Positions 33,308 through 40,244 of a stretch of DNA of 64,000 bases are shown here, piece after piece. Source of the DNA: an uncultured Christensenella sp. (lineage in GTDB: Bacteria > Bacillota > Clostridia > Christensenellales > UBA1242); NCBI GenBank assembly GCA_910586385.1, contig CAJUGX010000001.1:62264-126263 (forward strand), in the 5' to 3' direction. The stretch's first letter is position 1. Each line of letters opens with the position of its first letter. Made by a program: the position numbers and the translations under genes. The notes below the pieces were generated by a model. The model was not told where the DNA came from. It saw nothing but the letters and a program-made list of their open reading frames with translations, and did not search any database.

Positions 33308-33922
33308 TTATTCCTCCATCATCATTTTTTTCTTTTTGTTTGCAGAACTTTCTTTTTCTCTTTCTGAGAAAAGTTCTTGCTCATCAGCCAATTGATTTTC
33401 CTTTTCAAAAATTGTCAAGATATCCTCTTCACTTTTGTTTACGCCATAGATTGGTTGATTGAGATCATACGCTGATTGCACTTCTGAGAAAACCTCATCC
33501 GCACTGGTAAGCACATCTTCACTTGAAATTCTTGTTTCAAGCGCTTTATTCAAAAACTTTGCAAGTCCAAGTTGATCTTTCAAAAGTTCTGAAAGAGGCA
33601 CTTTCGTTTGAGTTTTGAAGAAAGTATTGCTGTCAAATGCATCCTTAAGCTTTGTCATAAGCCTTATGTTGTAAAGCAAATACATTCCTCTTTCCATGCA
33701 AGTTTTCTTTTCCTCATTGAGGTGAGCAATCTTCTTTGCATAGAAAAGTTGCAAGTCTTTGTTTTTTTCATTTTTCCCTTTTTCCATAAGTGCATCGATC
33801 TCTTTGATCTTCTGGAAAACTTCCGCTTCAACAGTTCGCTCTTGCCTTTCGAGTTCGCAAATGGAATTGACCAAATCTTCTCTGTTGAGTTTTTTGAATT
33901 TGTTTCTCTTAAATAACCACAC
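33308..33922 (-). CDS. Second ESCRT-III-like coiled-coil protein
   Basis: A 204-residue helical protein. It opens MWLFKRNKFKK (basic, with hydrophobic residues suited to membrane contact), followed by a helix LVNSICELERQERTVEAEVF, a turn around KGKNEKNKD, and a return helix YAKKIAHLNEEKKTCMERGM. This hairpin has the same pattern as CHMP/Vps2 helices 1-2. Further helices and an acidic tail follow, ending in a basic KKKKMMMEE. No MIM is obvious. GTG start with AGGAGGAG about eight bases upstream. It is one base from the first ESCRT-III-like gene, suggesting a hetero-polymer pair; the assignment rests on pattern, not on a search. Confidence 0.55.
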   Translation of the reverse strand: MWLFKRNKFKKLNREDLVNSICELERQERTVEAEVFQKIKEIDALMEKGKNEKNKDLQLFYAKKIAHLNEEKKTCMERGMYLLYNIRLMTKLKDAFDSNTFFKTQTKVPLSELLKDQLGLAKFLNKALETRISSEDVLTSADEVFSEVQSAYDLNQPIYGVNKSEEDILTIFEKENQLADEQELFSEREKESSANKKKKMMMEE

Positions 33923-33936
33923 CGCTTCTGCTCCTC

Positions 33937-34299
33937 CTAATAGTCATTGCCCATCACGATTTTGTTTACGCCTTCCAAAAGATCTTCATAGATTTTCTTT
34001 TGACCATCGTCTCCAAAGGTGAATGCGTTTTGGCACTCCGCCATTGTCATAATGTCTTTGTAAGCCATTGGATCCTTGAGAAGTTCGCCCTCGTCTTTGA
34101 TTTTGAGTTTGTACAACATCAATCCCCAATAGGCATCTGCACACTTGCTGTCATACTGAAGAGCCAACAAAAAGTTTAACCTCGCTTGCTCAAACATACC
34201 TTCACTCAAATTGAGATAACCGAGTCGAAGTTCTTTCAACACCCTTGGTTGTCTCTCTGGCTTCACAGAGTCAGATGCTTGATACATTCTTACACTCAT
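33937..34299 (-). CDS. Small TPR-like adaptor protein
   Basis: A 120-residue soluble protein. Residues about 20-62 form one clear TPR-type helix pair (LGYLNLSEGMFEQARLNFLL, ALQYDSKCADAYWGLMLYKL), followed by a shorter helical region. TPR proteins normally mediate protein contacts. Its ATG overlaps the stop of the membrane-anchored gene upstream (ATGA), and the next gene begins 14 bases later, so it is translated as part of the seven-gene operon. Confidence 0.7.
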   Translation of the reverse strand: MSVRMYQASDSVKPERQPRVLKELRLGYLNLSEGMFEQARLNFLLALQYDSKCADAYWGLMLYKLKIKDEGELLKDPMAYKDIMTMAECQNAFTFGDDGQKKIYEDLLEGVNKIVMGNDY

Positions 34300-34718
34300 G
34301 CTTGCTCTTCCTTCTTTCTTTGCACGATGTATGCTTCAACTTCTTCAAGCATTCTCATGCAAGTCTCTTGTGTGTTGTCTTTTGCAACGAGGATTTTCAA
34401 GTCATCAAGTTTGTTTGAAAGTTTTGCATCCACTGCCAAAACTTTTTGATTTGTTGTTGGATTGAAAAATCTTACATTGTCTTTCACTTCCACCAATCTT
34501 CTGCAAAGTTCGTCATTTCCATCCGCATAAACAATAATTGATTCAACATTTGCGACCATGTTTTCGATTGACTTTTTGTTTTTAAGCACTCCACGGCTTC
34601 CAACATCTTCTTTTTCGCCGCCAGCTGATTTGCTACCTTTTCTGCCGTATTCTCTCCACATAAAGAAACCGGCAAGACCAAGGACAGCAACCGCAACGAT
34701 AACATAAACTACCCACAT
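34296..34718 (-). CDS. Single-pass membrane protein of the ESCRT-like operon
   Basis: A 140-residue protein: one N-terminal membrane helix (residues 3-20), a basic stretch (REYGRKGSK) that should stay in the cytoplasm, and a helical cytoplasmic domain of about 100 residues. No known family. It probably anchors the soluble components to the membrane, in the way small membrane proteins anchor SPFH and PspA proteins in Bacillus; that is inference. The ATG has GGAGG upstream; the 3' end overlaps the TPR gene by four bases. Confidence 0.7.
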   Translation of the reverse strand: MWVVYVIVAVAVLGLAGFFMWREYGRKGSKSAGGEKEDVGSRGVLKNKKSIENMVANVESIIVYADGNDELCRRLVEVKDNVRFFNPTTNQKVLAVDAKLSNKLDDLKILVAKDNTQETCMRMLEEVEAYIVQRKKEEQA

Positions 34719-34727
34719 ATTTCCTCC

Positions 34728-35576
34728 TTATATCTTCTTTCCGCAATTCTGACAGAACTTGGCAGTTGCACTGTTTTCAGTGTTGCAATCTGGACAAATC
34801 TTTGTCCCACCAACTTTTCTTCCGCAGTTGTTGCAGAACTTTGCATTCGCATTCAACTCTTCTCCACAGTCTGGACAATAAACCGCCCCCACACTTTTTG
34901 GAGCAGCAGGCTTTGCCCCGCCCTTGAAGTTTCCTGAGAGTTTTGCGTAATCAGCATCGTCAATGATAATATTTGCAATATTGAAAGAATAAACAGCGAT
35001 TCCGTATTCTCCCATAAGTTTTTGATTGAGTTTTGTCAAAACCTTGGCAGAAATCTCTCTCTTCTTGACTGTGACTTGATTGAACAAAATTTCTTGAGCA
35101 CTCACATACTCCACAACAACATTTTCAACGACAGACACAACTGTTGTTTGAAGTCTGTCTTGAAGATCCGCGGTTGTCAAATCGTTGTCCGCTCCAATCA
35201 GATAAAGATAACACTTTCTTGGATCACCAATCTGCACATCATAATCGCCACTCATGCCAACTCGATAGTTTTCTTGCAGATTTGCATCATACATCAAAAA
35301 CTTTTGAGCTGTCCCCCACAAGAGGTTGAGTTTTGCAGTCTTTGACATAAACAAAACTTCCAAATTGCTGTCCATCTCGCTCTTGATGTCCACAAACTTG
35401 CTGACAAGATACTTGCCAGAAGACAATGTTTGAAGCATCTGCCCATCTTTAATCAAAATAGCATTGTGCGTTTCTGGGACAAGCAGAGTTAGTTTTGGAG
35501 TCAATGTCTCAATTTTATGACGGTTGAAAAGCTGTTTGTTGTCACCGGAAAATGTAATTACATTTTGTTCCATCAT
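34728..35576 (-). CDS. SPFH-domain protein with two C-terminal zinc ribbons
   Basis: A 282-residue protein. Residues about 30-215 match the bacterial SPFH (stomatin/prohibitin/flotillin-like, virion-core-protein) domain, with beta strands early (AILIKDGQMLQTLSSGKYLV) and a long helix-rich end (LTKLNQKLMGEYGIAVYSFN). Two zinc ribbons follow, CPDC...CNNC (about 234-252) and CPDC...CQNC (about 261-279). SPFH proteins organise membrane microdomains. Bacillus YdjI has the same architecture and is encoded beside PspA, an ESCRT-III superfamily member, which gives direct precedent for this neighbourhood. First gene of the operon; two adjacent ATGs follow AAGGGG. Confidence 0.85.
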   Translation of the reverse strand: MMEQNVITFSGDNKQLFNRHKIETLTPKLTLLVPETHNAILIKDGQMLQTLSSGKYLVSKFVDIKSEMDSNLEVLFMSKTAKLNLLWGTAQKFLMYDANLQENYRVGMSGDYDVQIGDPRKCYLYLIGADNDLTTADLQDRLQTTVVSVVENVVVEYVSAQEILFNQVTVKKREISAKVLTKLNQKLMGEYGIAVYSFNIANIIIDDADYAKLSGNFKGGAKPAAPKSVGAVYCPDCGEELNANAKFCNNCGRKVGGTKICPDCNTENSATAKFCQNCGKKI

Positions 35577-35617
35577 TACCCCTTCGTTTTGCAGAAGATA
35601 TTCTCCTTCATATTGAT

Positions 35618-35645
35618 ATTATCACAAACATTTTTCAAAAGTCAA
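35618..35645 (-). promoter_or_regulatory. Promoter of the SPFH-ESCRT-Vps4 operon
   Basis: Minus-strand TTGACT (35640-35645), 16-base spacer, GATAAT (35618-35623) with an extended TGT just before it. The leader to the ATG would be about 35 bases. No alternative sigma-factor site is evident. Confidence 0.6.
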
Positions 35646-35906
35646 AGAGAAAGCAAAACAAACACAAAAATCCGGCAAATTATTTGCATTTTGCCAAGAA
35701 AATCTCGCCGTGTCATCCACAATAAAGGATGTCGCCGACTAGACATTCTTTTTCTCTAATTCTCTGCTCCACACACCGCGTCAAATTTCAGAAAAAAGAT
35801 ATTTTTTGAAATCATTCACACTTGGATGAAAATTTTAATACATTGTTAATGTGTAGATGTTTTACACATAAAAGTCGTACATAAGAAAATCTTTTAGGAG
35901 GCACAA
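35646..35906. other. Intergenic region between divergent transcription units
   Basis: With the operon promoter beside it, this is a stretch of about 330 bases without a gene. It holds a short CATCC/GGATG hairpin (35714-35731), the inverted repeat at 35849-35869 and the AGGAGG site of the Cys-rich peptide gene. I see no open reading frame with a ribosome binding site and no clear -35/-10 pair for the plus-strand gene. Confidence 0.5.
35849..35869. promoter_or_regulatory. Inverted repeat upstream of the Cys-rich peptide gene
   Basis: Arms ATGTGTA and TACACAT with a seven-base centre, about 38 bases upstream of the ATG at 35907. Size and symmetry suit a dimeric repressor or activator; the regulator is unknown. 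Confidence 0.4.
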
Positions 35907-36104
35907 ATGAACTTTTTCGGAGGCTCAAATTGTGGAGATGTAAGAGATAACTGCAACTGCGGTAATGACTGCTGCTCACTTATCTTCTTGCTTTTGCTCT
36001 TACAAAACTGTGGCTGTGGGTTTATGAAAGGTGGCATCAACGTTGACTGTGGAACAATCATGTTCTTGCTTCTTCTTTCAACCTGCGGATGTGGCAATAA
36101 ATAA
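35907..36104 (+). CDS. Small cysteine-rich peptide
   Basis: A 65-residue peptide with nine cysteines in CG, CNCG, DCC and CGCG clusters separated by two very hydrophobic stretches (LIFLLLLLQ and IMFLLLLS). The ATG has a perfect AGGAGG at seven bases and a strong terminator follows, so it is a monocistronic gene. It resembles in style the short Gly/Cys-rich, hydrophobic peptides common in Clostridia, whose role is unknown. Spore or envelope association is a guess. An overlapping minus-strand reading frame has no ribosome binding site and was set aside. Confidence 0.75.
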   Translation: MNFFGGSNCGDVRDNCNCGNDCCSLIFLLLLLQNCGCGFMKGGINVDCGTIMFLLLLSTCGCGNK

Positions 36105-36134
36105 TCGCCCGCAAACAAAAACTCAAAACCTGAA

Positions 36135-36170
36135 AATAAAGTCCCAACTGACTATGGGACTTTATTTTTT
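36135..36170 (+). terminator. Terminator of the Cys-rich peptide gene
   Basis: Twelve-base stem AATAAAGTCCCA / TGGGACTTTATT with an eight-base loop, followed by Ts. Confidence 0.85.
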
Positions 36171-36233
36171 ATATCCGTTTACATAAAAATTGCTAAAAAA
36201 AACGATTTTTCAAAAAAATATCTTGTCAAATTA

Positions 36234-36262
36234 TTTACTTTTTGTTTGTTTTATTGTAAAAT
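36234..36262 (+). promoter_or_regulatory. Probable promoter of the PH-domain gene
   Basis: TTTACT (36234-36239), 17-base spacer, TAAAAT (36257-36262), 26 bases before the chosen ATG. The -35 is weak. Confidence 0.4.
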
Positions 36263-36287
36263 ATTTTGGTATAAAGGAGAAAGACCT

Positions 36288-36686
36288 ATGAACATTGAGA
36301 AAAAATATGGAGAAGGAGCAGAGCTTATTTGGTCTGACAGAAAAAGATTTTGGGGAATGCCACTTTCTTTCACAAGATACAGATTGATCAGAAAACCTGG
36401 CTCATGGTTTAAGTTGTTTTCAGACATCGGATTCACATACTCTGAAGTTGAAGAACTCAACCTCTATCGTGTGTGCGATATCTCATTCAGACAATCACTC
36501 TTTGGAAAGCTGTTTGACACAGGATCAGTTATTTTGAGAAGCAATGATTCTTCAATGCCAACACTCACTTTGAGAAACATCAAAAATCCTTTCAAAGTAA
36601 GGGATATGCTTTCTGAATATATCGAACAAGAAAGAAAAGTCCATGGTGTTCGCCTTACAGAACAACATAGACATGGCGGAAGCTAA
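36288..36686 (+). CDS. Bacterial PH-domain protein
   Basis: A 132-residue protein starting at MNIEKKYGEG, chosen because AAAGGAG lies at the right distance; a longer reading upstream lacks a site. The core (WGMPLSFTRYRLIRKPGSWF, then YRVCDISFRQSLFGKLFDTG and VILRSND) matches the bPH_2 (YdbS/YdbT) pattern, in which a tyrosine/arginine-rich strand is followed by a D-I-x-x-x-Q-x-L-x-G-x-L-x-x-x-G turn. Such domains bind membranes or proteins. There are no membrane helices, so it is cytoplasmic or peripheral. It is monocistronic, with a terminator just after the stop. Confidence 0.75.
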   Translation: MNIEKKYGEGAELIWSDRKRFWGMPLSFTRYRLIRKPGSWFKLFSDIGFTYSEVEELNLYRVCDISFRQSLFGKLFDTGSVILRSNDSSMPTLTLRNIKNPFKVRDMLSEYIEQERKVHGVRLTEQHRHGGS

Positions 36687-36692
36687 CAGAAC

Positions 36693-36722
36693 AAAAATGC
36701 TTGCGATATGCAAGCATTTTTC
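36693..36722 (+). terminator. Terminator of the PH-domain gene
   Basis: Stem ATGCTTGC / GCAAGCAT with a five-base loop, flanked by A and T runs. Confidence 0.8.
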
Positions 36723-36748
36723 TTTTTCAAATTTTTTTTGAAAAATTC

Positions 36749-36777
36749 TTGACATACTCCCCTCAAAATGGTAATAT
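36749..36777 (+). promoter_or_regulatory. Promoter of tRNA-Ala
   Basis: Consensus TTGACA (36749-36754), 17-base spacer, TAATAT (36772-36777). Transcription should start around 36784, just before the tRNA. Confidence 0.8.
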
Positions 36778-36789
36778 TTAAGAGCATAT

Positions 36790-36866
36790 GGGGGTATGGC
36801 TCAGTTGGCTAGAGCACCTGCCTTGCAAGCAGGGGGTCATCGGTTCGAATCCGATTATCTCCACCA
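36790..36866 (+). tRNA. tRNA-Ala (anticodon UGC)
   Basis: 77 bases with encoded CCA. The acceptor stem is GGGGGTA / TATCTCC (two G-U pairs), D arm GCTCAGTTGGCTAGAGC, anticodon stem CCTGC / GCAGG with loop CTTGCAA and anticodon TGC at 36824-36826, T loop TTCGAAT, discriminator A. It reads the GCN alanine codons and is a single-gene unit with its own promoter and terminator. Confidence 0.97.
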
Positions 36867-36870
36867 GACA

Positions 36871-36916
36871 AACCTAAGGTAAATTCGTTTTGAGAAAATC
36901 GCCTTAGGTTTTTTTC
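36871..36916 (+). terminator. Terminator of the tRNA-Ala gene
   Basis: AACCTAAGG (36871-36879) pairs with CCTTAGGTT (36902-36910), followed by a T run. Confidence 0.75.
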
Positions 36917-36937
36917 TTTTGTCACATTTTGTTTTGC

Positions 36938-36966
36938 TTGGTTTGAAATTTTGTTTATGTTATAAT
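36938..36966 (+). promoter_or_regulatory. Promoter of the restriction-modification genes
   Basis: TTGGTT (36938-36943), 17-base spacer, TATAAT (36961-36966) with extended TGT. It gives a leader of about 20 bases containing GGAG. Confidence 0.65.
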
Positions 36967-36993
36967 GTTATATAAAGTATGGAGAAAAACTGG

Positions 36994-37938
36994 ATGAAAT
37001 CACCTCGTAATAAAACAATTGATTTTTCTATGGATAAAGGACAACAATACCTCAACAGATGTATTGATGTTTCATCTGATGTTTCATTGCCAGAAATCTT
37101 GGACAAGACAATTTATGGAGATACTTTCGAAGTGTTGAAACACCTTCCTAAAAAGTGTGTAGATTTGCTGATAGTTGACCCCTGCTACAATCTTGACAAA
37201 AATTTCCATGGATTGAAGTTTTCAAAACTCAACGATACCGAATATGTCAAATATACTTGCCGTTGGATTGAAGCCGTTTTGCCTCTTTTGAAAGACAATG
37301 CTTCAATATATGTTTGTTGTGATTGGCAATCCAGTCTGTTGATTGGAAATGTTTTGAATCAATATTTCAACATTGTAAATCGCATAACTTGGCAACGAGA
37401 AAAAGGAAGGGGCGCTCAAACCAACTGGAAAAATGCAATGGAAGACATTTGGTTTGCAACCGTTTCAAAAAAATACACTTTCAATGTCGAATCTGTAAAA
37501 TCAAGAAGAAAAGTTATTGCGCCTTATAAAACGAATGGAAAACCAAAAGACTGGGAAGAAACCGAGGGGGGAAATTATAGAAACACATACCCTTCAAATT
37601 TTTGGGATGATATTTCAATCCCATATTGGTCAATGCCTGAAAACACCGCACATCCAACTCAAAAACCCGAGAAATTGTTTGCAAAATTGATTTTAGCAAG
37701 CAGCAACAAAGGGGATGTCGTTTTGGATCCATTCTTAGGCTCTGGTACGTCATCAGTGGTTGCAAAAAAACTTGGAAGACACTTCATTGGTATTGAACAG
37801 AATCCCCTCTACTGCTCTTGGGCTGAGTATAGATTGGAATTGGCAGACACCGACAAAACAATACAAGGATATACAAACGGTGTTTTCTGGGAAAGAAATA
37901 CTTTGTCGCAACAACATAAGGAGAAAAAAGATGATTGA
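36994..37938 (+). CDS. Type II DNA adenine/cytosine-N4 methyltransferase
   Basis: A 314-residue amino-methyltransferase that would protect the host site of a type II restriction system. The catalytic motif IV is DPCYNL (62-67, a DPPY variant with Cys) and the AdoMet-binding motif I, DPFLGSGTSSV, lies near the C-terminus (245-255). Catalytic region before AdoMet region is the beta-class order. I start it at the second ATG because GGAG lies nine bases before it; an ATG at 36979 has no site. It overlaps the endonuclease start by eight bases (ATGATTGA). N6-adenine is more likely than N4-cytosine with D-P-x-Y. Confidence 0.88.
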   Translation: MKSPRNKTIDFSMDKGQQYLNRCIDVSSDVSLPEILDKTIYGDTFEVLKHLPKKCVDLLIVDPCYNLDKNFHGLKFSKLNDTEYVKYTCRWIEAVLPLLKDNASIYVCCDWQSSLLIGNVLNQYFNIVNRITWQREKGRGAQTNWKNAMEDIWFATVSKKYTFNVESVKSRRKVIAPYKTNGKPKDWEETEGGNYRNTYPSNFWDDISIPYWSMPENTAHPTQKPEKLFAKLILASSNKGDVVLDPFLGSGTSSVVAKKLGRHFIGIEQNPLYCSWAEYRLELADTDKTIQGYTNGVFWERNTLSQQHKEKKDD

Positions 37939-38589
37939 TTCACCAATTTTTGAAGAAAATAATTTGAAACAAATAGAATTCAACATATTGAATCTGCTTA
38001 AAAACTGCACAGAACTCAACAATCCTCACATTGCAAACAGTCCCCGTGCTGTCGGCGACAGTGTGCAAGAAGTTTTGGGAGAACGAATGAGTGAATGTTT
38101 CCCAAGTGGCACAATAAAGGATTTTAGTGATAGTTTTGCAAGAAGGGCAATGGCAGATGTAGCCTTTATAGATTCGCAAGACAACTATTTCGCTGTTGAC
38201 ATAAAAACCCACAATAGGTGCACTGACTTCAATATGCCAAACTTAACATCAGTGGAACGCCTTTCAAAGTTTTATGAAAAAATAAAAACTTCTTTATTAT
38301 ACTACTGGCAGAATACAAAGTCACCGATGGCACAATAGAATTTGATGCCGTAAGGCTTGTCCCAATTGAACATCTAAAATGGGATTGTTTAACAATCGGA
38401 GCATTAGGTTGGGGACAAATTCAAATTGCAAATGCAAGCTTTGTAAACATTGATCGTACACAAAAACGAAAAGACTGGATGTTGCAATTGTGCAATAAGA
38501 TGGGCATTTTCTATCCAAAAGAAATTGCAAAGATACAGAAAAGAATCAATCGCTTTGAAGAAATACGAAAGTTCTGGAATCAAAAATAA
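37931..38589 (+). pseudogene. Type II restriction endonuclease, frameshifted
   Basis: The first part reads 37931-38338 (135 codons, ending SPMAQ). It includes a PD-(D/E)XK core, ADVAF with Asp 76 and AVDIKT with Asp 90 and Lys 92, a spacing very like EcoRV. Just before that stop the protein continues in another frame from about 38290 to 38589 (FFIILLAEYKVTDG..., EHLKWDCLTIGALGWGQIQI, ...RKFWNQK), about 100 codons without a stop. One extra A in the A6 or A5 run at 38276-38288 would restore a single protein of about 219 residues. So the enzyme is currently split; whether by mutation, phase variation or assembly error is not known. The methyltransferase is intact. Confidence 0.8.
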
Positions 38590-38611
38590 ATCATCAAAAG
38601 GAGATTGAATA

Positions 38612-39280
38612 ATGCTAGAAACATTGGACAAGATTTTGTTGAGCGAACAGCCAGTGGCTGCCTTCTATAAAGCCTACGAGCAAGAAGCTTTCAAAACATG
38701 GCTTTTGGAAATTTTGCCAGAAGTGCAAAGATGCAAAGAGTTGAGGCAAGACAACCCTTGGCACATCTACAACTGCCTTGACCACATTCTCCATTCTGTT
38801 GAAGAAATCAACAAATTGACAACCGCTCTCCCACATGAAATTCGCAGAATGCTTGCCCACACAATGTTTCTGCACGACATCGGCAAACCCGCTTGCTTCT
38901 TGAGAAGATATTCAAAACTCTATGGCAGAGAAGTTGACAGCTTCTTCAATCACAACTTGGAGAGCAAAAAGGTCGGAAGCAGAGTTTTATCCACTTTCGG
39001 ATTTTCTGAAAAGGAAAAAGCTGAAATGGAAATGCTTATTGAAATGCATGACATCTTCATGTTTGTCAGATTGAAAGATGACGGCAACAGATTTCATCAT
39101 GTCCTCACCCCAGAATATCTAGGCAGCGAGATTGAAAAACTTGACAAAGTGGGGGATGGAAAAGTTTTGATGAAATATCTCATCATGGTTGGAATAGCTG
39201 ACAACAAAGCACAAAACCCACAGATGACAAAAGAATCTTTGCATCTTTTGGATGTGATGAACGATATGTTGGAAAAATAA
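38612..39280 (+). CDS. HD-domain phosphohydrolase
   Basis: A 222-residue protein with a metal-dependent HD domain: His in WHIYNCLDHILHSVEE, the HD pair in FLHDIGKP near residue 88, and later His residues plus an Asp in GIADNKAQNP. The arrangement with HIGK-type HD followed by H-x-x-x-S resembles the HD domains of tRNA nucleotidyltransferase relatives and small nucleotidases; the substrate is probably a nucleotide. The ATG follows AAAGGAG. It lies 22 bases after the restriction gene and may share its transcript, but no functional link is implied. Confidence 0.85.
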   Translation: MLETLDKILLSEQPVAAFYKAYEQEAFKTWLLEILPEVQRCKELRQDNPWHIYNCLDHILHSVEEINKLTTALPHEIRRMLAHTMFLHDIGKPACFLRRYSKLYGREVDSFFNHNLESKKVGSRVLSTFGFSEKEKAEMEMLIEMHDIFMFVRLKDDGNRFHHVLTPEYLGSEIEKLDKVGDGKVLMKYLIMVGIADNKAQNPQMTKESLHLLDVMNDMLEK

Positions 39281-39290
39281 AACAACAAAC

Positions 39291-39322
39291 AAAAGACCGT
39301 GCAAAGTTACACGGCCTTTTTT
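39291..39322. terminator. Bidirectional terminator
   Basis: AAAAGACCGTG pairs with CACGGCCTTTT (one A-C mismatch) around an eight-base loop. It separates the converging HD-hydrolase and NfeD-like genes and has a T run on the plus strand and A run on the other side. Confidence 0.7.
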
Positions 39323-39326
39323 ATTT

Positions 39327-40163
39327 TCATGTTTTTCCCTGATTGTTTTTTATATCAAATTCCTCTTTTATTCTTTTTACTTTCTCTCTCAAACTTTCAA
39401 TATCAACAATTGATGCCCTTCGACCCCTCTTCACAGAAATCACAACAATTTCATTTTTTTCAAGACAGTTTTCTGAATAAGCAACATAATCCTTCCCATC
39501 AGCAGAGACAATCACTTTGCATTTCTCTTTCTTTGTTGTGGAATTTCTTCTTGTCTTTCTGCCGTCCCCAGCATTTGAAATCCGACATTCCTTCACCTGT
39601 CCGGTCAGCAATTTCAATTTGTCCAATTTTCTTACTTGAAATTTTATTGAGCAGTTTTGAAAGACAACGGCCACCAGAAAACACGTAAGTATTGTTCCAA
39701 CAAACAAGCAAAAGCACACGAGTGCCCCAATATAAATCTGAAAAAAAGCAAAGACTGGAATAAGGAAGAAATCAGTCATCAAAAAACCAAAGAAGAGCCA
39801 ACCAAGGATTTTCTCCTTATCAGTTGAATTCTTATATCTCTTCCCTGCACGCTTGGAAAAATCCTTTATTTCTTCTTCCCTGCTCGGTCTTTCGTCCTCG
39901 TCAGAATCAGAATCCTCTTCCTCTCTTTTGCGCCTTTCTTCCTTTTTCTTCTCACTTTTGTCATCTTCCAACTTGCCAGTCATCACCAAAATCAAACAAA
40001 TCACAACCAAAATAAACATGGTGACAAAAGTGCCTGCTGATAGAATAAGTTGTCCCGCTGAAAAAACAGGCTTGTTCTTGGTGTAGTTTCCAACAATCAG
40101 CAAAATCACACCAACAATAATTGGTATCAAAACAATCAAACTAATCTTTTTCAATTTTTTCAT
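39327..40163 (-). CDS. Membrane protein with NfeD-like C-terminal domain
   Basis: A 278-residue protein starting at MKKLKKISL. There are two N-terminal membrane helices (about 8-28 and 36-62), a very charged cytoplasmic stretch (KKKEERRKREEEDSDSDEDE), two more helices (about 125-175), and a C-terminal beta-rich domain (about 190-255: TGQVKECRIS...CKVIVSADGKDYVAYSE...ASIVD) reminiscent of the OB-like domain of NfeD proteins. NfeD proteins partner SPFH proteins in membranes. The family call is tentative. A TTG upstream was rejected as start. A TATGAT box ends 12 bases before the ATG, so the leader is very short and has no ribosome binding site. Confidence 0.7.
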   Translation of the reverse strand: MKKLKKISLIVLIPIIVGVILLIVGNYTKNKPVFSAGQLILSAGTFVTMFILVVICLILVMTGKLEDDKSEKKKEERRKREEEDSDSDEDERPSREEEIKDFSKRAGKRYKNSTDKEKILGWLFFGFLMTDFFLIPVFAFFQIYIGALVCFCLFVGTILTCFLVAVVFQNCSIKFQVRKLDKLKLLTGQVKECRISNAGDGRKTRRNSTTKKEKCKVIVSADGKDYVAYSENCLEKNEIVVISVKRGRRASIVDIESLREKVKRIKEEFDIKNNQGKT

Positions 40164-40175
40164 CGCAAGTACTTT

Positions 40176-40203
40176 ATCATATTTCAAATGAAATTGCAAT
40201 CAA
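40176..40203 (-). promoter_or_regulatory. Promoter of the NfeD-like gene, near-leaderless
   Basis: Minus-strand TTGATT (40198-40203), 16-base spacer, TATGAT (40176-40181). The expected start lies about five bases before the ATG at 40163. Confidence 0.45.
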
Positions 40204-40210
40204 GCCTCAA

Positions 40211-40240
40211 AAAAAAGACTGCATCAAATTGCAGCCTTTC
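40211..40240 (-). terminator. Terminator of mscL
   Basis: AAAGACTGCA (40214-40223) pairs with TGCAGCCTTT (40230-40239) with one G-T, followed in minus-strand sense by Ts. It partly overlaps the -35 region of the next gene. Confidence 0.7.
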
Positions 40241-40244
40241 TTAT

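Noticed and set aside
35894..36118. Minus-strand frame over the Cys-rich peptide gene
   Set aside because: The plus-strand peptide has AGGAGG, a downstream terminator and coherent Cys motifs; the minus frame has none of these.
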